This document shows, piece after piece, positions 1-4,974 of a stretch of 8,998 bases of DNA. Numbering within the stretch: position 1 is the stretch's first letter; each line of letters starts with the position of its first letter. A model generated the notes under the pieces. It had not been told where the DNA came from and ran no database searches. It was given only the letters and a program-made list of their open reading frames with translations. The stretch spans positions 1 to 8,998 of the forward strand of contig JACPKO010000080.1 of assembly GCA_016186985.1 (NCBI GenBank), read 5' to 3'. The translations under genes were made by a program, and so were the position numbers. Source of the stretch: Candidatus Daviesbacteria bacterium. Lineage in GTDB: Bacteria; Patescibacteriota; Microgenomatia; Daviesbacterales; UBA10151.

Positions 1-1283
1 AGTCTTAAATTATCGGGTGCAAATTTTTCCAGCCAGATTTTTGCATACTTTATTCTTAAATCCAGAATATTTTTTTCAGTTTCGTTTAAATTAATTCCTT
101 TTGCTTCTGAAAATTTTTGAACCAGATCAGCTCCGGGCTGTTGGACAAAATTTGCAACATCTCTAAATCTTGGCAAATATGTTTTTTCCTTTTTCGGCAA
201 ATCACCGATATGACTCATCTCAAAAGCGCGGGACAAATCCTCATTTGTTCCATCAATAAAAGCCGAAAAACATCTGTCATATTCATCGAACAAATCAGGA
301 ATTTCCATAGTACCCATTGGGTCAAAATTTACCTGCTGGTTATAGTCGTAGCGCGAGAATAAAAATCTGATTAATTCAGGAGGGAGCATTTTCCCCGCAT
401 CGCGGGCTTTAAGCCCTAAACCTTTTGAGGTGGACATCTTTTTGCCTCCTATTAAAACGAATTCGTACTGTGGAGAAAAGGGTTTAGGGTAATTAAAAAC
501 TTCCTCACATAATGCTATCGCTGTATCTAAAGATCCTCCTGCGCTGGTATGGTCTTTACCGGCACCCTCTATTGTTACCCCCAAAACTTTCCAGTGTGCA
601 GGCCAATCCACCCTCCAGGGCAGCTTTCCGTTTCCTCCGAAAGGTGAGATTTTCCCTTCATTACTGCAGCCTGTTGCCCATTTAACAAGCTCTCTCTCGC
701 ATTTATAGGAAACTTTTTCCCCATCCCATTCATACACACGAGTTGTTCCGAGCTTTCCGCAATTTTCGCAAATTACCTGCAGAGGCAGCCAGCCAATTTC
801 CCTTTTTTTTGATCCGGAAACTCTCTCATATATATCCTGTATTTTTTCCGCATTGTCTAAAGCAATTTTTATGACCTCATCAAACTTGCCCTCTTTATAC
901 ATATCATATGAAGATAAATACAGCGCTTCTATATCTAAAGAATCCAAAACTTTTTTGAAATCCTGAGCAAAATACTCTCCGAAACTTTTAAAACCCTCAA
1001 CAGGCGACGGTGCATTGCGCAAAGGAAACCCTAAATATTCCGACATTTGCACTTTTATCTCCGGGGAAAGCTCATCAATCGGATCAAAATCATTCCAAAG
1101 GTAAGTATACTTCGCTTCGACCCTTGCATGTTTTAACGCCTTATAAATAAGATCGTGGAAAACCGGGCCTTTTAAAGAGCCAATTGTCGGATACCCTGAG
1201 AGGGTTTTCATATCATCAACGTAAAAAGGTTTAAACTTTCCCGATTCGATAATTTCTTTTGCAACTTTATCCGCCCAATACAT
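1..1283 (-). CDS. lysS: Class I lysyl-tRNA synthetase, N-terminal 427 residues (3' end cut by window edge)
   Basis: Charges tRNA-Lys with lysine in the cytoplasm. The open frame starts at ATG 1281-1283 (MYWADKVAKEI) and runs off the left edge; the family is usually just over 500 residues, so most of the catalytic part is present and the C-terminal anticodon-binding end is missing. Class I signatures seen: a HIGH-like segment SGYPTIGSLKG (residues 29-39), a putative zinc-binding stretch with CENCG followed by further cysteines, and the KMSKS-type loop GGKKMSTSKG with its Met at residue 283 (435-437). Most bacteria use the unrelated class II LysRS; class I is typical of archaea, spirochaetes, some alphaproteobacteria and some candidate phyla. 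There is no Shine-Dalgarno before the ATG. A -10-like TATACT lies 9 nt upstream, so it may be transcribed separately from the coiled-coil gene 39 bp upstream. Confidence 0.93.
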   Translation of the reverse strand, partial: MYWADKVAKEIIESGKFKPFYVDDMKTLSGYPTIGSLKGPVFHDLIYKALKHARVEAKYTYLWNDFDPIDELSPEIKVQMSEYLGFPLRNAPSPVEGFKSFGEYFAQDFKKVLDSLDIEALYLSSYDMYKEGKFDEVIKIALDNAEKIQDIYERVSGSKKREIGWLPLQVICENCGKLGTTRVYEWDGEKVSYKCERELVKWATGCSNEGKISPFGGNGKLPWRVDWPAHWKVLGVTIEGAGKDHTSAGGSLDTAIALCEEVFNYPKPFSPQYEFVLIGGKKMSTSKGLGLKARDAGKMLPPELIRFLFSRYDYNQQVNFDPMGTMEIPDLFDEYDRCFSAFIDGTNEDLSRAFEMSHIGDLPKKEKTYLPRFRDVANFVQQPGADLVQKFSEAKGINLNETEKNILDLRIKYAKIWLEKFAPDNLR

Positions 1284-1292
1284 ATGAGGTTA

Positions 1293-1321
1293 AGTATATA
1301 TTTTCTGAGGCTAAATTGGAA
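1293..1321 (-). promoter_or_regulatory. Candidate promoter of lysS giving a near-leaderless mRNA
   Basis: A -10-like TATACT (1298-1293) lies 9 nt before the lysS ATG. The -35 is weak (TTCCAA, 1321-1316, 17-nt spacer). The expected start of transcription would be within about 2 nt of the ATG. The element sits in the 39-bp gap after the coiled-coil gene. Prediction by eye only. Confidence 0.35.
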
Positions 1322-1322
1322 G

Positions 1323-1721
1323 CTACTGCGAGGACATACCTAAATGTTCTTCAATCTTATCAACTCTTATGCGGGTTTCAACACTCTCACGATTAAGAAC
1401 TTTGAGCATTACACTTTGATCTTTTGCGAGTTTATTTACAACTTTTCTTAAAGCCTTTTGTCCTTTTTCAAGCTTTACAATCTTTTCATCCAATCCTGAG
1501 ACTTTTCCATCAAGTCCCGTAACTTTTTCATCAAGTCCCGTAACTTTTTCATCAAGTCCCGTAACTTTTTCATCAAGTCCCGTAACTTTTCCATTAAGTC
1601 CCGTAACTTTTTCATCAAGTCCCGTAACTTTTCCATTAAGTCCCGTAACTTTTCCATTAATTGGCTTCAGTTTTTCTTCTATAACTTCTCCAATTTGTTG
1701 AAGGTCTTGCTTGGTTAACAT
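1323..1721 (-). CDS. Small heptad-repeat coiled-coil protein, unknown function
   Basis: 132 residues starting at ATG 1721-1719 and ending in TAG. The N-terminus (residues 1-23, MLTKQDLQQIGEVIEEKLKP) looks helical. Residues 24-79 are eight near-identical seven-residue units, KVTGLDE or KVTGLNG/KVTGLDG/KVSGLDE, with Val and Leu in a/d-like positions, followed by a degenerate unit KIVKLEK and a charged helical tail ending EEHLGMSSQ. This pattern fits an elongated oligomeric coiled coil, though the glycine in each heptad is unusual and would weaken a continuous helix. No signal peptide or membrane segment is seen, so a cytoplasmic location is likely. Small proteins that vary in heptad number are common hypothetical proteins in candidate-phylum genomes; I do not recognise a function. 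It has its own candidate promoter and no Shine-Dalgarno. Confidence 0.75.
   Translation of the reverse strand: MLTKQDLQQIGEVIEEKLKPINGKVTGLNGKVTGLDEKVTGLNGKVTGLDEKVTGLDEKVTGLDEKVTGLDGKVSGLDEKIVKLEKGQKALRKVVNKLAKDQSVMLKVLNRESVETRIRVDKIEEHLGMSSQ
1485..1652 (-). repeat. Tandem 21-bp repeat, eight units, in frame inside the coiled-coil gene
   Basis: Eight consecutive 21-bp units encode residues 24-79. The core is nearly invariant (AAAGTTACGGGACTTGATGAA type) and variation is mostly at the last two codons (GATGAA, AATGGA, GATGGA). Because the unit is a multiple of three, gain or loss of units keeps the reading frame. Near identity at synonymous positions suggests recent expansion or homogenisation. 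Confidence 0.92.
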
Positions 1722-1727
1722 AACTCA

Positions 1728-1755
1728 AGTTTAACACTTTTAGAATTTTCGACAA
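1728..1755 (-). promoter_or_regulatory. Candidate promoter of the coiled-coil gene, leaderless geometry
   Basis: TTGTCG (1755-1750, 4/6 to TTGACA), 16-nt spacer, extended -10 TGT-TAAACT (TAAACT at 1733-1728). Only 6 nt (TGAGTT) separate the -10 from the ATG, so transcription would start at or next to the start codon. It diverges from the candidate tRNA promoter in the same intergenic gap. Confidence 0.4.
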
Positions 1756-1797
1756 GATAGATTTTATATATCAAAAGTGGAATGCGAGGCTAAAATC

Positions 1798-1806
1798 TGG
1801 TAAAAT
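1798..1806 (+). promoter_or_regulatory. Candidate extended -10 promoter for tRNA-Glu
   Basis: TGG-TAAAAT (hexamer 1801-1806, 5/6 to TATAAT) lies 10 nt before the tRNA 5' end, with no convincing -35. The extended TG motif would compensate. The expected start is near 1813. Confidence 0.35.
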
Positions 1807-1816
1807 TCATAAGCTC

Positions 1817-1890
1817 GCCGCGTTCGTCTAGTGGTCTAGGACATCGGATTCTCATTCCGAAAATCACGGGTTCAACTCCCGTACGCGGTA
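1817..1890 (+). tRNA. tRNA-Glu (anticodon CUC)
   Basis: A full cloverleaf can be drawn. Acceptor GCCGCGT (1817-1823) pairs with ACGCGGT (1883-1889), closed by a G1-U72 wobble. The D-arm has GTC/GAC around TAGTGG. Anticodon stem TCGGA (1844-1848) pairs with TCCGA (1856-1860), and loop TTCTCAT places CTC at 1851-1853. The T-arm is ACGGG-TTCAACT-CCCGT (1866-1882). The discriminator is A1890 and CCA is not encoded, so a CCA-adding enzyme is needed. The D-arm sequence TTCGTCTAGTGG is typical of bacterial tRNA-Glu. CUC reads GAG; most bacteria rely mainly on the UUC isoacceptor. The 3' end is one base from the stop codon of the opposite-strand P-loop kinase, leaving no room for a separate plus-strand terminator. 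Confidence 0.93.
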
Positions 1891-1891
1891 C

Positions 1892-2407
1892 TTAGGTTAG
1901 GTTTCTATCAATCCAAATAGTAATTGGCTGCGTCGGGTCATAAACTATAAAATCTTCATCCTCAGTTAATTCTTCAAAATCATTTATATAATTTTTGAAT
2001 TCATGTTCTGGCCAGTCAAATCTTTTTTTAGACTTTTGGTTTTCTTTCCATCTTTCTTTGACAACCTCCAAAGGTATATCTAGATAAATTATTTTCGTTT
2101 GAAACCCGGCTTTCTTTGCAACTTTCCTTGCCCTTTCTCTCCACTCTCTTGTCATCCAAGCATATTCGTTGACCAGGTTTTTACCCTCACTTAAATATTT
2201 CACAATTAACTCGTCCGCTTCTTTAAATATTTCATCCCAGACTTTATCAGGCACATCATCATCCCCAACCTTAGTATATCCCCGCTTAAATTTAAGTTCG
2301 TCGATATTAATCCGCGCAAAGCCTAGTCTTTTCTCAGGCTTTTTGGCTAAAATTGTTTTCCCGGAATAAGGAAACCCAACCAATAAATATTGCATGGGTT
2401 CTTTCAT
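1892..2407 (-). CDS. P-loop kinase / AAA_33-like ATP-binding protein
   Basis: 171 residues, about the size of small P-loop kinases (adenylate-kinase, zeta-toxin or AAA_33-type). The Walker A motif GFPYSGKT is at residues 11-18, preceded by a hydrophobic beta strand (QYLLVG). D36 in NIDEL could be the substrate-side acidic residue. A KIIYLDIPLEVVKERW strand-helix (105-120) followed by a Lys/Arg-rich segment to R129 resembles a lid. The likely role is ATP-dependent phosphorylation of a small molecule or nucleotide-like substrate; the substrate cannot be read from the sequence. The start at 2407 overlaps the upstream HAD stop (ATGA at 2407-2404), which argues for translational coupling and for this start rather than the internal Met5. 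There is no Shine-Dalgarno. Pairing of a small kinase with a HAD-like phosphatase suggests opposing or sequential phosphoryl chemistry, an inference from context only. Confidence 0.75.
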   Translation of the reverse strand: MKEPMQYLLVGFPYSGKTILAKKPEKRLGFARINIDELKFKRGYTKVGDDDVPDKVWDEIFKEADELIVKYLSEGKNLVNEYAWMTREWRERARKVAKKAGFQTKIIYLDIPLEVVKERWKENQKSKKRFDWPEHEFKNYINDFEELTEDEDFIVYDPTQPITIWIDRNLT

Positions 2408-2874
2408 AAAGTTTTTAAAAGATCTATTAACTCTTTATTGCCAAGATAAAGATGGGTTTTCAAACCTGCTTCTTTTGCGAATTCAAGATTGGAAGCCGTG
2501 TCATCAGTAAAAAAAATTTCCTCGGGATTTTTGCCCAAATCTTTTGCAATATATTTATATGACCCGGAATCTTTTTTGCTGATCCCAAGTTCACTTGCAG
2601 AATATATTTTGGAAAATACCGGGTCGATTTTTTCCCGGATTAACGGATCGTTTTGGATTATGTCTGTTGTAAAAATACACATCTCAAATTTCCCTTTTAG
2701 GGTTTTTAAAAATTCCAGCAATTCCTTGTTTAACTCAAAATAGTTAAACAAATAGTAGCTTTCGCTATCCTTTAGATCCCTATGTAAATTATTCAAACTC
2801 CCAGAATAAGTCCTGTCAGTAGGATGCAATAAAACCCTTGAAAAATCAAAAAGTAAAGTTTTAATAATTTTCAT
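2404..2874 (-). CDS. HAD-superfamily hydrolase-like protein with altered motif I (DxS)
   Basis: 156 residues with a Rossmann-type HAD layout. Motif I is LLFDFSRVL (nucleophile D10, position +2 is S12). Motif II is CIFTTD (T69/T70). The motif III lysine is in ISKKD (K100/K101). Motif IV is FFTDDTASNLEFAKEAG (D124/D125). Motif order and the DDxxxNxxxAxxAG pattern are typical of HAD subfamily IA. In standard HAD phosphatases the second Asp of DxD is the general acid/base; here it is Ser, as in some non-phosphatase or altered HAD subgroups, so classical phosphatase activity is uncertain. The cap is small (about residues 15-60). The stop overlaps the next gene's start (ATGA). It lies 66 bp after the APH-like gene without an obvious terminator between, so the three genes may be co-transcribed. 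The start at ATG 2874-2872 has no Shine-Dalgarno and follows a T-run. Confidence 0.75.
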   Translation of the reverse strand: MKIIKTLLFDFSRVLLHPTDRTYSGSLNNLHRDLKDSESYYLFNYFELNKELLEFLKTLKGKFEMCIFTTDIIQNDPLIREKIDPVFSKIYSASELGISKKDSGSYKYIAKDLGKNPEEIFFTDDTASNLEFAKEAGLKTHLYLGNKELIDLLKTL

Positions 2875-2940
2875 AAAAAATCAACAGGTTCTGCAAGGAC
2901 GAGGTAAAATTTCGCTACCGAATTCCGAAGCAGATTCTTA

Positions 2941-3852
2941 TCATAAAAGTTTTTCCAGTTCCCTAGCATTTCTTATACTAATTTTATCTCTAATTCCATA
3001 ATCCTGTAGACTCCATATTAAAGCTAATATCTGTTTTATAAAAGACCAGGCTGTAACTCTTTCCTTATTTAAATCTAGAGCTTCGGTAATTAACTCAATT
3101 CTTTTTGCAAAAAATTCCTTATTTATAAGTTCCTCATTTTCTTTAAATCTTTTATACGGATTAAGTATATAAACTGATGACTCATATTCTCTTTCTCCTA
3201 TAATTCCTTTTGGGTCAATCGCGAGATACCCCCTTTCAGAAGACAAAATATTATCCTGGTGTAAATCCGAATGCAGCAAATACAGCTCTCCCTGAGTTTT
3301 TATCAAATCATCAAAAAAGTTTACGGCTTTTATAACCATTTTCTCCGGTAAGTATTGCTGGTGCTTTTCCCGGTTTTTAAAATACCATTCGAAATATTTA
3401 GATTCCGAAGAAAGATTTTTAAACGACGAATTAACGGGCGGTTTTTTCCATATCTTTTTGCAAACCCGGGCAAAAATAAAAACCTCCTTTTCCTCGTCAT
3501 TTAAAGAAGTCAACGGCTTGCCCGGTACACATCTTTCCAAAAGCATGACGCAGTCTTTTTCATCGATTTTTAAAATCCTTACCGCACCGTTACCGTCATA
3601 AATTTTTAATGTTTCCATCTCGCTTAAAAATTCCTCATCGCCGGGAAAACCGATTTTTATTACTGCAGGTTTTCCTTCACTTGTCAGTGCTGGTGCTACG
3701 TAATTTATAGAGAGCTCGGGAAAAGGCTCGTTAACTTTAATTTTCCATTTATCCTCATAAGTCTTGACGAGTTTAGAAATTTTATCAATCCATTCCTGCC
3801 CCTTTCTTTTACCCCTTAAAGTTAAGGTACTTTTAACAAACTGCTTATTCAT
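2941..3852 (-). CDS. Aminoglycoside/hydroxyurea phosphotransferase-like kinase (APH(6) type)
   Basis: 303 residues, matching the length of streptomycin 6-phosphotransferase and hydroxyurea-kinase family members. Protein-kinase-like features: ATP-binding lysine in AVIKIG (K66), an alpha-C glutamate in FLSEMET, the hinge-like VMLLERCVPGKPL (102-114), catalytic loop LLHSDLHQDNIL with H194, D196 and N201, and the metal-binding Asp in AIDPKGIIGE (D213). AIDPKG followed by GE is characteristic of the APH(6)/hur group rather than of choline kinases. The expected reaction is ATP-dependent O-phosphorylation of a small hydroxylated substrate. Whether that is an antibiotic cannot be told; chromosomal relatives often act on unknown metabolites, so this is not evidence of resistance. 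It has no Shine-Dalgarno, and a -10 TATACT sits 7 nt before the ATG, just behind the terminator hairpin of the preceding cassette. Confidence 0.82.
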   Translation of the reverse strand: MNKQFVKSTLTLRGKRKGQEWIDKISKLVKTYEDKWKIKVNEPFPELSINYVAPALTSEGKPAVIKIGFPGDEEFLSEMETLKIYDGNGAVRILKIDEKDCVMLLERCVPGKPLTSLNDEEKEVFIFARVCKKIWKKPPVNSSFKNLSSESKYFEWYFKNREKHQQYLPEKMVIKAVNFFDDLIKTQGELYLLHSDLHQDNILSSERGYLAIDPKGIIGEREYESSVYILNPYKRFKENEELINKEFFAKRIELITEALDLNKERVTAWSFIKQILALIWSLQDYGIRDKISIRNARELEKLL

Positions 3853-3859
3853 ATGGGTT

Positions 3860-3889
3860 AGTATATCTTAAAGGTGCTCTGATTATCAG
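3860..3889 (-). promoter_or_regulatory. Candidate promoter of the APH-like gene, leaderless geometry, overlapping the hairpin
   Basis: CTGATA (3889-3884, 4/6 to TTGACA), 18-nt spacer, TATACT (3865-3860, 5/6), then 7 nt AACCCAT to the ATG. The -35 lies inside the terminator-like hairpin and overlaps the stop codon of the upstream 70-residue gene. Transcription would begin at or very near the start codon. Confidence 0.4.
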
Positions 3890-3898
3890 AACACCTTT
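3870..3898 (-). terminator. Hairpin terminator overlapping the end of the 70-residue gene
   Basis: A near-perfect inverted repeat of 14 bp arms (3898-3885 with 3883-3870) around one central base. Position 3877/3891 is a G-U pair in minus-strand RNA but a C-A mismatch in plus-strand RNA, so the structure is better suited to a minus-strand transcript. The 5' arm contains the last codons and the TGA stop (3888-3886) of the 70-residue gene. Only three U residues follow directly, so it may be an inefficient terminator, an mRNA 3' stabiliser or an operator-like palindrome. Confidence 0.5.
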
Positions 3899-4098
3899 GT
3901 TCCATCTTTGGCATAAACCTCCTTAAACCTCAACCAAGCTGCCCCTCCGGGTACGATAGATGGATTCCCATAAACCCTTATCTCTCCTCCTAATACAGGA
4001 CCTATTACTTTTACAGGCGCCAAAACTTGCCCCTCGACATCCACGAAAGTCGCTTTTTTAAATTTAGGCTGTGGTTGTATTTCTTTTTGATGACACAT
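3886..4098 (-). CDS. Conserved-looking small protein of 70 residues, unknown function
   Basis: The frame is open from a GTG at 4107, but that GTG is part of the Shine-Dalgarno AGGAGGTG (4112-4105). The real start is the ATG at 4098-4096 (MCHQKEIQPQPK), 8 nt downstream of AGGAGG, giving 70 residues. The polar, Lys/Gln-rich start is followed by a beta-rich, Gly/Pro/Val-rich region (VEGQVLAPVKVIGPVLGGEIRVYGNP) and ends AWLRFKEVYAKDGTKVF. No membrane segment or signal peptide is seen. Alternating hydrophobic and glycine positions suggest a small beta-sheet or SH3-like fold, but I do not recognise a family. It overlaps the 3' end of the GNAT-like gene by 35 bp in another frame, with its ribosome binding site inside that gene, so translation is likely coupled. 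It is the second gene of the T-box-controlled cassette. Confidence 0.7.
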   Translation of the reverse strand: MCHQKEIQPQPKFKKATFVDVEGQVLAPVKVIGPVLGGEIRVYGNPSIVPGGAAWLRFKEVYAKDGTKVF

Positions 4099-4663
4099 TT
4101 TCTTCACCTCCTCTCATCGTAATATCAAATTTCTTCATGTATGCAGTTTCCCCTTCCACTGTTCTTAAGTAGGGTGACCATTCGCCCTCAATTTCAATTC
4201 CTCCAAAATCTGTGATGATTTTTTGGGCTTTTTTATTTGTTTTCTCAACAATTGCAATTGCCTGCGCGCTTGGATCAATTTCTCTTACCAATATTGGTCC
4301 GGCTAAAAGCGCCAATCTACCGTTTCCATTTTTGTATTCATCATCTTTATAAGCAGACCAGGAACCAAATTCATAAATATCCCTGCCATCATTGCTTCCG
4401 TATTTCCAAACCTGAGCAAACGCTAGTAGATTCCCAGTTCTGGGGTTTGTAATCACCACCGATCTTCTATCAATCATTGCTTTAAATATTTCAGGAGGAC
4501 TGTATTGGAGCATGGTATTTGGATGGTGCGCTAATTTCTCACTAACTAGGCCCGCATACATTTCCAATCTTTTTTCTCCGAGCAATCTAACCGATCCCCC
4601 CAAAACCACCAAAGGGTCTGTCTTAAATATTTGCCTTTGTAAAATTTTTATTCTTTCTGACAT
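4064..4663 (-). CDS. GNAT-like acetyltransferase under T-box control
   Basis: 199 residues. The central region has a GNAT-like arrangement: strand SVVITNPRTGNLLAFAQVWKYG (68-89), strand YEFGSWSAY (97-105), a Gly/Arg turn KNGNGRLALLAGPILVREI (111-129) where acetyl-CoA pyrophosphate binding would be expected, then strand AIAIVEKTNKKAQKIITDFGG (136-155), resembling the Asn-helix-FGF segment of GNATs. The canonical R/QxxGxG/A motif is only approximate, so the assignment is moderate. If correct it transfers an acyl group from CoA to an amine; the substrate is unknown. Start ATG 4663-4661 is preceded by AAGGAG with AGGAG at 4672-4668. It is the first gene after the T-box terminator, so its transcription should depend on an uncharged tRNA. 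The C-terminal tail (about residues 183-199) is polar and lies in the overlap with the next gene. Confidence 0.55.
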   Translation of the reverse strand: MSERIKILQRQIFKTDPLVVLGGSVRLLGEKRLEMYAGLVSEKLAHHPNTMLQYSPPEIFKAMIDRRSVVITNPRTGNLLAFAQVWKYGSNDGRDIYEFGSWSAYKDDEYKNGNGRLALLAGPILVREIDPSAQAIAIVEKTNKKAQKIITDFGGIEIEGEWSPYLRTVEGETAYMKKFDITMRGGEENVSSKRNTTTA

Positions 4664-4685
4664 ATTTCTCCTTTTTTAAACACAG

Positions 4686-4733
4686 AAAAAGCCCTTGCTT
4701 GTTCACGAGTTTAACTAATGAACAAACAAGGGC
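4686..4733 (-). terminator. T-box intrinsic terminator
   Basis: A 15-bp stem (4733-4719 with 4705-4691, including one G-U at 4726/4698 that would be an A-C mismatch on the plus strand), a 13-nt loop, and UUUUU at 4690-4686. It ends 22 nt before the GNAT-like start codon. The 5' strand overlaps the 3' strand of the antiterminator, giving the on/off switch. Confidence 0.9.
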
Positions 4734-4768
4734 CTTCAATTGGCGGTGCCACCTCGTATTAATAATTC

Positions 4769-4792
4769 AAAAAAATCCCGCCTTAGCGAGAT
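4769..4792 (-). terminator. Hairpin plus U7 just upstream of the T-box core (Stem III or an extra terminator)
   Basis: AUCUCGC (4792-4786), loop UAAG, GCGGGAU (4781-4775, sharing its last U with the tract), and seven U (4775-4769). The position matches T-box Stem III, but the stem-plus-U7 form is that of an intrinsic terminator. Confidence 0.5.
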
Positions 4793-4974
4793 GTCAAAGA
4801 ATTATCCTCATTCCTGACATGCTCCACTTCGATTACACTCAGTGTAAACTTTACGACACATGTTACTGTCTTTTACGGTTTCGTCTCCGTAGAGAATTTT
4901 GTCTCTCAGCGCTTCTCCTTCCGTAGCTTCTAGCGAAGGAGGATCCTGGATCGCGACTCCAGTAATAACGCATT

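Noticed and set aside
1485..1652. CRISPR array
   Set aside because: The repeats are contiguous 21-bp units without spacers and encode protein heptads in frame.
1475..1657. A 60-codon frame with MEKLRDL heptads as a separate gene
   Set aside because: It is generated by the 21-bp repeat in an alternative frame and has no independent start signal; noted only as a curiosity.
2875..2940. Promoter or terminator between the APH-like and HAD genes
   Set aside because: No convincing -10/-35 pair or hairpin with a U-tract is present; the GAATTC-centred partial palindrome is too imperfect to call.
2941..3852. Calling the APH-like kinase an antibiotic-resistance gene
   Set aside because: The family motifs are present, but substrate specificity cannot be deduced and there is no mobile-element or resistance context.
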